64,000 nucleotides of DNA from Ammoniphilus resinae (GTDB taxonomy: Bacteria; Bacillota; Bacilli; Aneurinibacillales; RAOX-1): NCBI RefSeq assembly GCF_017873965.1, contig NZ_JAGGKT010000014.1:44268-108267 (forward strand), given 5' to 3'. Made by a program: the position numbers and the translations under genes. Under the pieces are notes generated by a model. The model was not told the DNA's origin, searched no databases, and worked only from the letters and a program-made list of their open reading frames with translations. Below, in pieces: positions 17,181 through 25,914 of the stretch (within the stretch, counting starts at the first letter, position 1; each line of letters opens with the position of its first letter).

Positions 17181-17207
17181 GAAAAAAGGGAGATATGCTC
17201 TCCCTTT
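17181..17207 (-). terminator. Terminator/attenuator between glaH and the flavoprotein gene
   Basis: On the minus strand a 9-bp stem (AAAGGGAGA with TCTCCCTTT, 5-base loop) runs into a T6 tract. It should reduce read-through from the glaH pair into the flavoprotein gene. Confidence 0.75.
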
Positions 17208-17217
17208 AATAGTTTAA

Positions 17218-18132
17218 TTAGATTCGTGCAAAGAAGCCTCTCTGACGCATCAATTCACGGAACAACTCCGGGTGTTTTTCGAAAGCTTCCCGACCATGGA
17301 GCCAGAAGTGGTTATTGAGCATCACCAATTGACCAACGGGCAAGGAAACAGGCAGGGTTGCCGGACTATTTTCCATCGAAATTTGAAGCTGTTTTAAATA
17401 CATCGCTTGCTCGATGTTTTGTGGATGTGTCGCTTGGTGATTATATCGCATACAAGTCGCATTATTTTGTTCATAGAAGGTAGAATGATAGACGACATCC
17501 TTCGTATTTTTCGTTCCTCTGTCAGCGTAGCTATATTTAAATTGGTGTGAAGCAAGAGGATGGCTGCGGAATTTCGAAAAGTCTTCCCAATCATCCAAAT
17601 GAAGCAGGCGTGATTCTCCACCGATGGCATTTTGCTCTATAAATTTCATCATAATTAGCCAATCGGTTGGTTCATCGACGAAGGTGCCATCTGTATGCAG
17701 TTCAAGGATCCGGTATGCTTGGCGCAGATACGTATCACTATTATCGGTATGCTTTACGGTGAATCGTGCATAGTACTTTCCAGACATGGAATCAAAATTA
17801 GGAATCCCAATCAGATGGGTCACAGCGGTTGCAAAACGAATATAATCATCTGCATTTTCTGTTAGCCCTTGGACACCGATGGTAAAGCCGCCTGTACTGC
17901 GGTCGTGAATAATTTGGCGGAGTGTCTGCTGCAAGGAATCGCCGGCAATTTCCTTTAGCTTTTCGGCTACATAAAATCTTTCAAAAGGTACATATTCTAG
18001 TCTTTCTACATTGATGTCAGAGATTTCGGTGAAAAATTGTTGGAGCATGCTTGGATCTAATTGGATTTGACGCAAGCGCTCATGGTCAGGATGTGCCTTT
18101 ACTTCATAGGTTAATGTTTTTACTTGATTCAT
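17218..18132 (-). CDS. glaH: Glutarate 2-hydroxylase, CsiD/GlaH family (copy 1)
   Basis: A 304-residue Fe(II)/2-oxoglutarate-dependent oxygenase of the CsiD/GlaH family, which hydroxylates glutarate to L-2-hydroxyglutarate with release of succinate and CO2. The facial triad is visible as LHTDGT (His, Asp near residues 146-148) and FWLHGREAF (His near 280). An arginine in FRELMRQRGFF near the end fits 2-oxoglutarate binding. The segment HDRSTGGFTIGVQGL is a family signature. A tandem paralogue lies 26 bases upstream, clearly related over its whole length. Both follow a sigma-54 promoter. The start ATG has an excellent AAAGGAGG site. Confidence 0.87.
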   Translation of the reverse strand: MNQVKTLTYEVKAHPDHERLRQIQLDPSMLQQFFTEISDINVERLEYVPFERFYVAEKLKEIAGDSLQQTLRQIIHDRSTGGFTIGVQGLTENADDYIRFATAVTHLIGIPNFDSMSGKYYARFTVKHTDNSDTYLRQAYRILELHTDGTFVDEPTDWLIMMKFIEQNAIGGESRLLHLDDWEDFSKFRSHPLASHQFKYSYADRGTKNTKDVVYHSTFYEQNNATCMRYNHQATHPQNIEQAMYLKQLQISMENSPATLPVSLPVGQLVMLNNHFWLHGREAFEKHPELFRELMRQRGFFARI

Positions 18133-18158
18133 TGTTGTTCCTCCTTTAATTGTTAAGA

Positions 18159-19076
18159 TTAAATACTTGCAAAGTAACCTCTCTGCCGCAATAGTTCCCT
18201 GTAAAGGTTTTCATTTCTATCAAAAGCGTCTCTTCCATGCAGCCAGAATGTATTATTGAGCATAATCAAATCCCCAACCGGTAATGAGACCGCTTTAACA
18301 TTCGGACTTTTCTCCAAGGATTGAGAAATATCCCGATGGTATTTCGCTTGTTCTATGGAATAAGGAACACTGCACTGATCATTGAAGCGGATGCAGGGCG
18401 CGTGATTGTGCTCGTAGAAGGTCGTATTGTAGACGACATCCTCCACGTTTTTGCTGGCCCGCCCTTTTTGGGTAAATTCATAGGGGTGGTTGGCCAAAGG
18501 ATGGTTGCGGAATTGCTCAAGGTCTTCCCAATCATCCAAATGCAGTAACAAGGACTCTCCACCGACTGCATTTTGTTCCTCTAATTTCATCATAATTAGC
18601 CAGTCGGTTTGTTCGTTAACAAATGTACCATCTGTGTGTAGATAGAATCGCCGATAGGCTTGACGCAGATAGGTATCACTCTCAAAAGAGTGCTTCACGT
18701 TGAATCTGGCATAATATTTTCCTGACATGCCATCAAAGTTGGGAACCCCGACCAAATGACTTAGAGCAGTGGAAAATTTAACATAATCATCGAGATTATC
18801 AGTTAAGCCCTGAACCCCAATGGTAAACCCACCCGTGTTTCGATCATGCAAGATCTTTCTTACGCTGGCTTGAAAATTTCCTCCAAGGATTTCATTTAAT
18901 TGCTGGGCCAAATAGAATCTTTCAAATGGTACGTATTCAATTCTTTCAACATTTATTTCTTTTACCGCCTCAAAGAATAGTTTCAGTGACTCCTGATCCA
19001 ATTCAATGTGGTGCAGGCGGTGATAGGTCGGATGTGTTGTTAGGTTAAATTTGGGCTTAGTTCCCACGCTACTCAC
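18159..19076 (-). CDS. glaH: Glutarate 2-hydroxylase, CsiD/GlaH family (copy 2)
   Basis: A 305-residue paralogue of the next gene. It keeps the same iron triad (LHTDGT, and LHGRDAF near the end) and the HDRNTGGFTIGVQGL signature, so both copies should be active oxygenases. The first gene of the leftward unit, it starts at a GTG preceded by AAGGGAG and lies 47 bases from the sigma-54 promoter at 19123-19140. Two neighbouring full-length copies could act on different dicarboxylate chain lengths or form hetero-oligomers; GlaH of E. coli is a homotetramer. Copy 1 and copy 2 differ mainly in the N-terminal 15 residues and the middle segment 185-240. Confidence 0.87.
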   Translation of the reverse strand: MSSVGTKPKFNLTTHPTYHRLHHIELDQESLKLFFEAVKEINVERIEYVPFERFYLAQQLNEILGGNFQASVRKILHDRNTGGFTIGVQGLTDNLDDYVKFSTALSHLVGVPNFDGMSGKYYARFNVKHSFESDTYLRQAYRRFYLHTDGTFVNEQTDWLIMMKLEEQNAVGGESLLLHLDDWEDLEQFRNHPLANHPYEFTQKGRASKNVEDVVYNTTFYEHNHAPCIRFNDQCSVPYSIEQAKYHRDISQSLEKSPNVKAVSLPVGDLIMLNNTFWLHGRDAFDRNENLYRELLRQRGYFASI

Positions 19077-19122
19077 GATGAATCGCTCCCTTTTATTTGG
19101 TTTACATTGTCAGTTTTATAAT

Positions 19123-19140
19123 AAGCAAAATTCATGCCAA
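19123..19140 (-). promoter_or_regulatory. Sigma-54 promoter of the glaH operon
   Basis: On the minus strand TTGGCATGAATTTTGCTT matches the -24/-12 sigma-54 consensus: TTGGCA at -24, TTGCTT at -12, and exactly 10 bases between GG and GC. It lies 47 bases before the glaH copy 2 start and faces away from a divergent gene for a sigma-54 activator. Confidence 0.85.
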
Positions 19141-19247
19141 ATTGATTATTTAGAAAATACGTAGTATATTACGGTTAATAACTTAAAAACATATCAAAAT
19201 CGGGAAAGTTGTTTCAAATTTGGAATGAACAGATTAGGAGGATGGGG

Positions 19248-21176
19248 ATGGATTGTAAAATTGCTGTGTTAGGTTATAAGAATTTTATCGAATTGGCAAG
19301 GGATCTTTTTAAGGACATCAATCAAAATGTCACGATCGATTTTTATGAAACCTTACTTGAAGAAAACCTGGAGCATCTTCCAAAGCTAGAGAAGAACGGA
19401 ACGGATATCATTATTTCGGGAAGAGCGAACAAGGCATTAATGGCAAGTAAAACGCATATCCCCGTGATTGCCTTTGAAATCACCCTAATTGATATTCTTT
19501 CAGCGATTAAAAAATCAATCCCCATTTCTAAACACATTGCCATTGTCCTCGCCAACTTTGAGGAACTCGAATATGATCTATCGATCTTACAAGACCTTCT
19601 GGATATCGAGCTAAATTTTATCGCCTATGAAACAAAGAATGATTTGCAGGAAAAACTACAACCGTTTACAAAAACAGAGGGTGTTGTGATCGGGACCAGT
19701 ATTGCTATGAATATAGCTGATGAATTTGGCTTAAAAAGTATCTTGGTCTATTCGGAAAACAGTGTCCTTCGATCGATTGAACGTGCGCTTGAAATTATCC
19801 ATTTTAAAAGGGAAGAGGAACAACAGCATCAAAAATTTAAAGCGATTATCCACTCAGTCAGCGATGGGATTATCGCCACCAATGATCGCAATGAAATTAC
19901 GATTATCAATGATTCTGCCTGGAATTTACTGCGAAACCCAAAGGAAAAGAGCGCCATCCATAAACTATCTGATTTTCTCCCAGCACAAACCCTGCAGGAA
20001 TTAACCACGGATGAATACAATTTTCAGGATAAGATGATCAAATTGGAAAAGACAACTTTAAATACAAACCGAACATCGATTTTGGTGAAGGGGAAGAAGG
20101 CAGGGAATGTGTTTACCTTTCAAGACATCACTAAAATTAAAAAAATTGAACAAAAATATCGTTTGGAAAATGAAGGAAAAGGGTTAGTCGCCAAAAATCA
20201 CTTTGCAGACATGATAGGTTCTAGTCCTTTAATGAAACAAATCATTGTGCGCGCGAAAAGATTTGCAGGGACCGATTCGACGATTCTCATTACCGGTGAA
20301 ACAGGCACAGGGAAAGAGATTCTAGCGCAAAGTATTCATAATTTTAGCAACCGAAAATCCTTTCCCTTTGTTGCCATCAATTGTGCGGCTCTTCCTGAAA
20401 CTTTGCTAGAAAGTGAACTTTTTGGATATGAAGATGGCGCATTCACTGGGGCAGCCAAGAAAGGAAAAAAAGGGCTTTTTGAGCTTGCGCATAATGGAAC
20501 TGTTTTTTTAGATGAGATTAACTCCGTTTCCCTTCATTTTCAGGCAAGACTTTTGCGTGTTGTTCAAGAACGGGAAATTGTTAGAATTGGCGGGGGAAGG
20601 GTGATCCCTATTGATGTGAGAATAATTGCCGCCTCAAATCAAGACCTAATGAAATTGGTCGCATCCAATGCATTCAGGGCAGATCTGTTTTATCGGTTAA
20701 ATCTATTAAAAATAAATTTGCCCCCTTTACGAAATAGGAAGGAAGATATCATTCCGTTAGCTAGACAATTCATTTTGGGCCGAAATAAAGAACTCTATCA
20801 TTTCATTGAACCGTATTTTGAGAGTCTATTCCACGGATTGCTAGATTATAGTTTTCCAGGGAACATTCGTGAGCTTTTTAATATTCTTGAACGCTTTGTC
20901 ATTCTCTGTGACCTGGATCATGGGAATACATTCGAATACTATAAAGATTTGGTTTCTGAATGTATGGATGATTACTCCGAATTATTAATTCATCACGAGG
21001 AAAAAATTGAATTCCCACTGAAGGATAATTACAAAGATAGTTTAATGGAGGCGGAGAGGTCGATGATCAGGAAATATATGCAAATGGTTGGCGGCGATAA
21101 AACGGTATTATCTGAAAAACTGGGAATGGGAAGAACGACCTTATATAGGAAATTGAAGGAGTTGAATATAAATTAA
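19248..21176 (+). CDS. Sigma-54-dependent activator with PrpR_N sensor domain
   Basis: About 642 residues. The first 190 residues fit the PrpR N-terminal domain (GTDIIISGRANKALM, PVIAFEIT), which binds a small acid in the propionate regulator. A PAS domain follows (AIIHSVSDGIIATNDRNE near 215), then the AAA+ domain with Walker A GETGTGKE, the sigma-54-contacting GAFTGA, and Walker B GTVFLDEIN, and a Fis-type helix-turn-helix at the end (LSEKLGMGRTTLYRKLKEL). ATG 19248 is 6 bases behind AGGAGG. It is divergent from the glaH genes and should activate the promoter at 19123-19140 when glutarate or a related acid is present. Confidence 0.9.
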   Translation: MDCKIAVLGYKNFIELARDLFKDINQNVTIDFYETLLEENLEHLPKLEKNGTDIIISGRANKALMASKTHIPVIAFEITLIDILSAIKKSIPISKHIAIVLANFEELEYDLSILQDLLDIELNFIAYETKNDLQEKLQPFTKTEGVVIGTSIAMNIADEFGLKSILVYSENSVLRSIERALEIIHFKREEEQQHQKFKAIIHSVSDGIIATNDRNEITIINDSAWNLLRNPKEKSAIHKLSDFLPAQTLQELTTDEYNFQDKMIKLEKTTLNTNRTSILVKGKKAGNVFTFQDITKIKKIEQKYRLENEGKGLVAKNHFADMIGSSPLMKQIIVRAKRFAGTDSTILITGETGTGKEILAQSIHNFSNRKSFPFVAINCAALPETLLESELFGYEDGAFTGAAKKGKKGLFELAHNGTVFLDEINSVSLHFQARLLRVVQEREIVRIGGGRVIPIDVRIIAASNQDLMKLVASNAFRADLFYRLNLLKINLPPLRNRKEDIIPLARQFILGRNKELYHFIEPYFESLFHGLLDYSFPGNIRELFNILERFVILCDLDHGNTFEYYKDLVSECMDDYSELLIHHEEKIEFPLKDNYKDSLMEAERSMIRKYMQMVGGDKTVLSEKLGMGRTTLYRKLKELNIN

Positions 21177-21270
21177 GCTAATGTTTTATACATTGAAGGG
21201 TGGCCACCTAAGTTGTGATCACCCTAAAGAAGGATGCATCTTCTTCAAAGAGGCCTCAATAGAAGCCTGT

Positions 21271-21429
21271 TTATCGGAAAATCGAAAAAAAGGGAAGGAC
21301 GATCATGGTGAGGGTAAGAAAGAAAACAGCCACTGCACCTAATTTTCGTTTTTCCTTCCACATCGAGACAGCAAATCCAAAGGTATAAATGGTTATGATT
21401 AGTAGAACAAGAAAAGCAACAGTATTCAT
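21271..21429 (-). CDS. 52-residue membrane protein at the end of the ger operon
   Basis: A small gene starting at ATG 21429, 8 bases after the stop of the GerC-type gene, with GAGGG just upstream. The product begins MNTVAFLVLLIITIYTF and has two hydrophobic segments (about residues 3-20 and 32-50) joined by a short basic linker (KEKRK), with an Arg at the C-terminus. Small two-helix D proteins are known to be encoded next to some GerA-type germinant receptor operons and modulate receptor function, so this is a reasonable candidate. I see no specific signature, and the assignment rests on size, topology and position. Confidence 0.55.
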   Translation of the reverse strand: MNTVAFLVLLIITIYTFGFAVSMWKEKRKLGAVAVFFLTLTMIVLPFFSIFR

Positions 21430-21437
21430 TTAGTCCC

Positions 21438-22676
21438 TCACTTTTTTGGACGTAATTGCTTACCATAATCAATAATTTGAATATCCGGTTTTATAATAAT
21501 CTCCGCTTCAAGATAAGATTTTTCCCAATTAAAATGTTCAAACTCCTGATTCGTTGCAAAATATTTCAGGGCATACCTGGACAAAGGGAGTGGAGAACCT
21601 TTTAATTCCGTTTGTGTTTTCCTTAAAAACTTTTCAAACGATATTTTCGTATCTTCAGCTATATGTTTCTTTAGAATTTGTCGATTTTCTTCGCTGTCTG
21701 CAAAGTTAACCATGGACGGATTTGACATGATTTCAAATTTTAGAGGTATGGTGATTGTAATCTTGGGTTTTGCGCCCTTTAGGTTCATTTTAAATGTATT
21801 ATTTTCCGTTTTCAGTATGCGGACTGCGATTTGTTGGCGCTTGTCTGAAAATGGATCAGGCAAATTGATTAATATATCCCCTATGTTTACAGTATCATCT
21901 AGAATATTCACGATCCGTGTTTCTTGACCAGTAAGTATATCCGTCATGACACCATTTCTAAACACTGCTGACCCGATAAATTGGGTATCATCAAGCTCAC
22001 CGAAGACATTCAATTGTCCTGCTATATATTCATCTTCTCCTCGATTAGGAGGGTTTTTTTCTTTTTCAGCCGTTGTATACATGGCCAAAGCCAGATCTGT
22101 TCCTCTTTCTATTGTTTTTATAAATCGGAAGAGCGTGGAGTCGGCAATATAACCATTTTGAATCCCATGGTCAATCATGTATTGAAAGTACTTATGGGGG
22201 CGTGTTTCCATCCTGGGACGGTTTTTTTGAAAATACTCATATGCCTTTTCTTTACAGACAACTAAAAAGGTATCCAAACGAATTTCTTTATCTTGTATAG
22301 AAGTGAATAAGGTTGGCAAGAACTCCTTGTCTTTTGCAAATTCCTCAGAAACGATAATTACTTTTAATAATTCATAACTGATTTCACGGGAAATGACTGC
22401 ATTCGCGGTACTTTTTGCTGTGATGATATCAATAGCTTCTAAAGTAATAATTTCCCTTGGTTTTTCCGACGATCCCCCGCCCCCTTGCATGCTGCCCACT
22501 TCAGGATTGGCAATTAACATGGTGACCTTAATTTTCCCTTCATACTTTGAGCGATCAATTCCGAGACCGATGACATAGGCTTTATTTTCCAATTCAGAAC
22601 GATCCCAACAACCTGATAATAAAAATACTATAGCTAAAAACAATAATAGGTTACATGTTATTTTTATTTTTGGCAT
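21438..22676 (-). CDS. Ger(x)C-family germinant receptor lipoprotein
   Basis: A 412-residue lipoprotein. The signal peptide ends in the lipobox LLSGCWD, giving lipidation at Cys 23, followed by RSELENKAYVIGLGIDRS, the standard opening of GerC-type subunits. The C subunit sits on the outer face of the spore inner membrane and is needed for receptor assembly. The start overlaps the end of the GerB-type gene by 26 bases, so the operon order is A-B-C. A short glycine run (MQGGGGSSEKP) near residue 60 is unusual but lies in a loop. The germinant is unknown. Confidence 0.92.
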   Translation of the reverse strand: MPKIKITCNLLLFLAIVFLLSGCWDRSELENKAYVIGLGIDRSKYEGKIKVTMLIANPEVGSMQGGGGSSEKPREIITLEAIDIITAKSTANAVISREISYELLKVIIVSEEFAKDKEFLPTLFTSIQDKEIRLDTFLVVCKEKAYEYFQKNRPRMETRPHKYFQYMIDHGIQNGYIADSTLFRFIKTIERGTDLALAMYTTAEKEKNPPNRGEDEYIAGQLNVFGELDDTQFIGSAVFRNGVMTDILTGQETRIVNILDDTVNIGDILINLPDPFSDKRQQIAVRILKTENNTFKMNLKGAKPKITITIPLKFEIMSNPSMVNFADSEENRQILKKHIAEDTKISFEKFLRKTQTELKGSPLPLSRYALKYFATNQEFEHFNWEKSYLEAEIIIKPDIQIIDYGKQLRPKK

Positions 22677-23757
22677 GTTTAAACTCCCCTTTAAACCATG
22701 CAGTCAACCATAAAATAATGGATATAGCTGCAAATGTTGGGCCGGCTATATATCGAAGTGGTTCCTTTAATTGCGCCACGTCATTTGGTGTTTCTGGAAT
22801 CATCCCAATCAATAAATAAATTGTTGCAAGGGACGGAATTAAATATTGGTACTCTTTAATTTTAAATAAATGGCCAAAAATTAACGCATTGATAAATAAA
22901 AAGGCAGCAAAGCGAATAAAAGCAGCGGACAGCCAGATGGGGAAGAATAAGGTTTCGATATTTGGGAGAAATTCTCCTAAGGAAATGTAACGAATGGCTA
23001 CGTGAAATGGATAACCGATCACTACTAAACCTTTATCAAATAAGGCAATAAAAAGCATGGTGGCTAAACTAAGCTGGATGACGACACATCCGAAGGCGAT
23101 CCATGTTCCATTCCGGAAATCTTTAAAGGATGTCATAAATGAATACAGTGAGGTTAGTATGAAAAATTCACCCCAAAGGCCTAGCCCGGAAGGAGCAGCT
23201 TTTAATAGTTCAAGTTTTCCAGGTCCCCATATTGGAAAGATAGATGCAAATTGACTATCATCCAAACTTAACCAAAAGGCAATGAAAAAGGATAGTGCTA
23301 CATAGAAAATGAGAATATAGGAAATGGATCCAATTCGCTGGATCCCCTTTTTGGCAGCATAGACACAAACAACCATTAAGATGCCGTAAAGAACGAGTCT
23401 CGGCGTTGTTGTAAAGTAATAGGCTCGAATGATATTTGTATACGTTCTTGTATCTAACGAGATGGCATAGGAATTCATGATGAATATGATGAAGGAAACG
23501 AAAAAAGCAATATATTTTCCAAGTAATTGTTGAATGACCTCAAATACATTTTTATCCTGGAACAGGGATAATGTTTTTAATAATAAAAAGAACGGGATAA
23601 AAAAGAGTCCACCTGATAGAAGGGGGACCATCCACGCTGCATTTTGCACATGGCTAAAGAGCATCGATGGGGTATCTTCTGTTCCCTTCATACCTATCAT
23701 TAAAAATGCGATGCATACATATTCTCGAATTCCCAGTTTGACCTGTTGCTGTTTCAT
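22651..23757 (-). CDS. GerB-family spore germination permease subunit
   Basis: A 368-residue integral membrane protein with about ten hydrophobic segments, of the endospore germination permease family in the APC superfamily. The N-terminus (LGIREYVCIAFLMIGMKGTEDTPSML) and the central RTYTNIIRAYYFTTTPRLVLYGILM segment fit this family. B subunits of GerA-type receptors bind the germinant (amino acid or sugar). It follows the A subunit gene by 5 bases and overlaps the C subunit gene by 26. It probably acts in the spore inner membrane. Confidence 0.92.
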   Translation of the reverse strand: MKQQQVKLGIREYVCIAFLMIGMKGTEDTPSMLFSHVQNAAWMVPLLSGGLFFIPFFLLLKTLSLFQDKNVFEVIQQLLGKYIAFFVSFIIFIMNSYAISLDTRTYTNIIRAYYFTTTPRLVLYGILMVVCVYAAKKGIQRIGSISYILIFYVALSFFIAFWLSLDDSQFASIFPIWGPGKLELLKAAPSGLGLWGEFFILTSLYSFMTSFKDFRNGTWIAFGCVVIQLSLATMLFIALFDKGLVVIGYPFHVAIRYISLGEFLPNIETLFFPIWLSAAFIRFAAFLFINALIFGHLFKIKEYQYLIPSLATIYLLIGMIPETPNDVAQLKEPLRYIAGPTFAAISIILWLTAWFKGEFKHAKNKNNM

Positions 23758-23762
23758 AAGAT

Positions 23763-25319
23763 TTATCCCTTTCTCCGTCTAACCATATCTTTTGGTTTTA
23801 AATATCCAGGGCGAAATCTATCCTTCATTGGAACATGACGGATCAGTAGATCTTTTGACGAGAGGAAATATGGTGTCATAGGTGCAAAGTAAGGTATGCC
23901 AAATGATTTTAATGAACTTAAATAAAATAAGCCGATAATAAGTACAGCAGTAATTCCATAGATGCCTAAAAACCCGGCACTTAAAATCAATAAAAAACGG
24001 GTCATTCGAATGGCGAAATTGAAGCTCACATCAATGATAATAAAAGAGCTTAATCCACTTAGGGCAACGACAATGATGATGATTGGACTAATAATGTTAG
24101 CCTGGACAGCCGCTTGCCCAAGGATTAAGGCACCGACAATCCCGATGGTTGGCCCGATCGGTGAGGGCACGCGTAAACCGGCCTCACGAATCAGTTCAAA
24201 GGCAAGTTCCATCATTAAGACTTCAATTAAGGATGGGAATGGGACTCGTTCCCTTGTCCCAGCAATGGCCATTAACAAATCGGGGGGGATCATCCCCACA
24301 TGATAATTGGTTACGGCAATATAAAAAGCAGAAGTAAACAGAGCGACAAACAAGGCAATGACTCGCAAAAGGCGGATAAAATTACCATAAGGGGTGCGCA
24401 AGTAATGATCTTCCGGTGAATGAAATATAGACCAAAAGGTTGCGGGAAGAACAAGACAGCTTGGCGAATTATCCATTAGCAAAGTAATGTGTCCTTCTTC
24501 AATGAAAGAAGCAGCCCGATCGGGGCGTTCCGTATATAAAAGCGTTGGGAAAAATGACCTTGGCCTTTCTTCTATATATTGTTCTAATATACTTAAATCA
24601 GAGATCGAATCGGTATCTAACGACTCTAATTTGTCTTTAATGGTTTGAAGCAGTTCGCTATTTACTAAATCCTTTTCATAGACAAGAAAAACGTCATTTC
24701 TTGATCGTTTGGATATGACTTTAAATTCGACAATCAGGTTTTCATTTTTAATTTTTTTGCGGATTAGGGCAATATTATCGATGACCTTTTCGGTAAATGC
24801 CTCTTTTGCCCCTTTTACAATGACCTCATTTTGTGGTGGTTCAATTCCTCTGCTTTTGATTTCTACGGTGTCAAATAAATAGCATTTATTGTCCCCATCT
24901 ACAAAAAGGGCTGCTGAACCGGCATTAATCCCTAGAAGAATATCTTCGATGACTTCAACATTTCGAACTAAAGGGTGTGATACGATATCTTGGATGTTTC
25001 GGTCTGGATCCTTGTTTTCAACTAAATCATCAATGATTCCTGTTTGAATATAGGCAAGCTTTGTCATTGTACTTAAATAGATAATAAAAGCCCGGCGATT
25101 AAGTGAACTGATTGTAAATTCCCTTATTTTCACATCGATGTTGTCCGGAATGCTGTACAAGTCTTTAAATGTCTCTAAATTCCTTTTATAATTTCGGCTA
25201 ATTTTCTGCTTTTTTATCTCAATCTCTTGCTGGTTTGATTGTTCAACAAAGTGTGGTTGGGTACTCAATTTCTTGGATAGGATCTTTAAAGGTTTAATTA
25301 GGGAATTTTTTTTTCTCAT
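23763..25319 (-). CDS. GerA-family spore germination receptor subunit
   Basis: A 518-residue A subunit of a GerA/GerK-type germinant receptor. The soluble N-terminal half (about residues 1-300) has the typical LLGINAGSAALFVDGDNKCYLFDTVEIKSRGIEPPQNE stretch in two parts, RGIEPP being diagnostic. The C-terminal half has four to five membrane segments, with PFPSLIEVLMMELAFELIREAGLRVP and PTIGIVGALILGQAAV. It ends in a basic tail. Its closest GerA-type paralogue cannot be decided here. It heads the leftward ger operon; forespore (sigma-G) expression is expected from family knowledge, though I could not assign the promoter. Confidence 0.93.
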   Translation of the reverse strand: MRKKNSLIKPLKILSKKLSTQPHFVEQSNQQEIEIKKQKISRNYKRNLETFKDLYSIPDNIDVKIREFTISSLNRRAFIIYLSTMTKLAYIQTGIIDDLVENKDPDRNIQDIVSHPLVRNVEVIEDILLGINAGSAALFVDGDNKCYLFDTVEIKSRGIEPPQNEVIVKGAKEAFTEKVIDNIALIRKKIKNENLIVEFKVISKRSRNDVFLVYEKDLVNSELLQTIKDKLESLDTDSISDLSILEQYIEERPRSFFPTLLYTERPDRAASFIEEGHITLLMDNSPSCLVLPATFWSIFHSPEDHYLRTPYGNFIRLLRVIALFVALFTSAFYIAVTNYHVGMIPPDLLMAIAGTRERVPFPSLIEVLMMELAFELIREAGLRVPSPIGPTIGIVGALILGQAAVQANIISPIIIIVVALSGLSSFIIIDVSFNFAIRMTRFLLILSAGFLGIYGITAVLIIGLFYLSSLKSFGIPYFAPMTPYFLSSKDLLIRHVPMKDRFRPGYLKPKDMVRRRKG

Positions 25320-25378
25320 GGCAGACCACCATTTTTTTATTTAGTTTTCCAGAAAAAGGGCTATTTATGTACCCGGAA

Positions 25379-25435
25379 AAAAGAGGCCTAACCCGAAAGA
25401 CCAGTAAAAACAGTCCTATGGGTTAGACCTCTTTT
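25379..25435 (-). terminator. Rho-independent terminator of the small membrane protein gene
   Basis: A 16-bp imperfect stem (AAAAGAGGTCTAACCC on the minus strand with GGGTTAGGCCTCTTTT) with a loop of about 25 bases and a T-rich end, directly after the stop of the gene at 25438. Confidence 0.75.
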
Positions 25436-25437
25436 CC

Positions 25438-25725
25438 TCATGCCATTGTCCACTTTTTAATCAATTCAACCACCAGCGCGATCGCTAGAGAAGTGTAGCC
25501 AACAAAAAAACTGACAATCCCTAATCCAAAATAATTTTCCGCACGAATTGGGCGATTATGGGATAATCCCTTTTCCCGGAAGATTAAAAGGACTAGACAG
25601 ATGATCGTGGCTAGGCTACCTCCTAAAACGATTGGGTATAAGGGTTTGTCCATGAAAAAACGTAGAATCATAAATGTGGCATTGGAAAGGATCAGTGTGA
25701 TTAAGAATATTCTTGTTAGCTTCAT
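25438..25725 (-). CDS. Small membrane protein of unknown function
   Basis: A 95-residue protein with three hydrophobic segments (about residues 5-22, 32-50 and 66-87) and short basic loops. The start ATG at 25725 follows an AGGATG-like site. It has its own terminator and is transcribed towards the ger operon, but the strong stem between them argues against cotranscription. I recognise no family signature. Confidence 0.6.
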   Translation of the reverse strand: MKLTRIFLITLILSNATFMILRFFMDKPLYPIVLGGSLATIICLVLLIFREKGLSHNRPIRAENYFGLGIVSFFVGYTSLAIALVVELIKKWTMA

Positions 25726-25914
25726 GCAATCATCCTCCGTATTATATTATTGCTATCTTACCATAATTTATAGTCTAGTTGGAAAATTGAAACTGTAAAA
25801 AGTGACGGATTTTGTTTTATCCTTATATAAATATCCCTTTTATTTTTCGCACAAGAAAACTTGTTGTTTGGAATAAACATTTATGGAAGACAGACGACAG
25901 GAGGTCTTCTTTAA

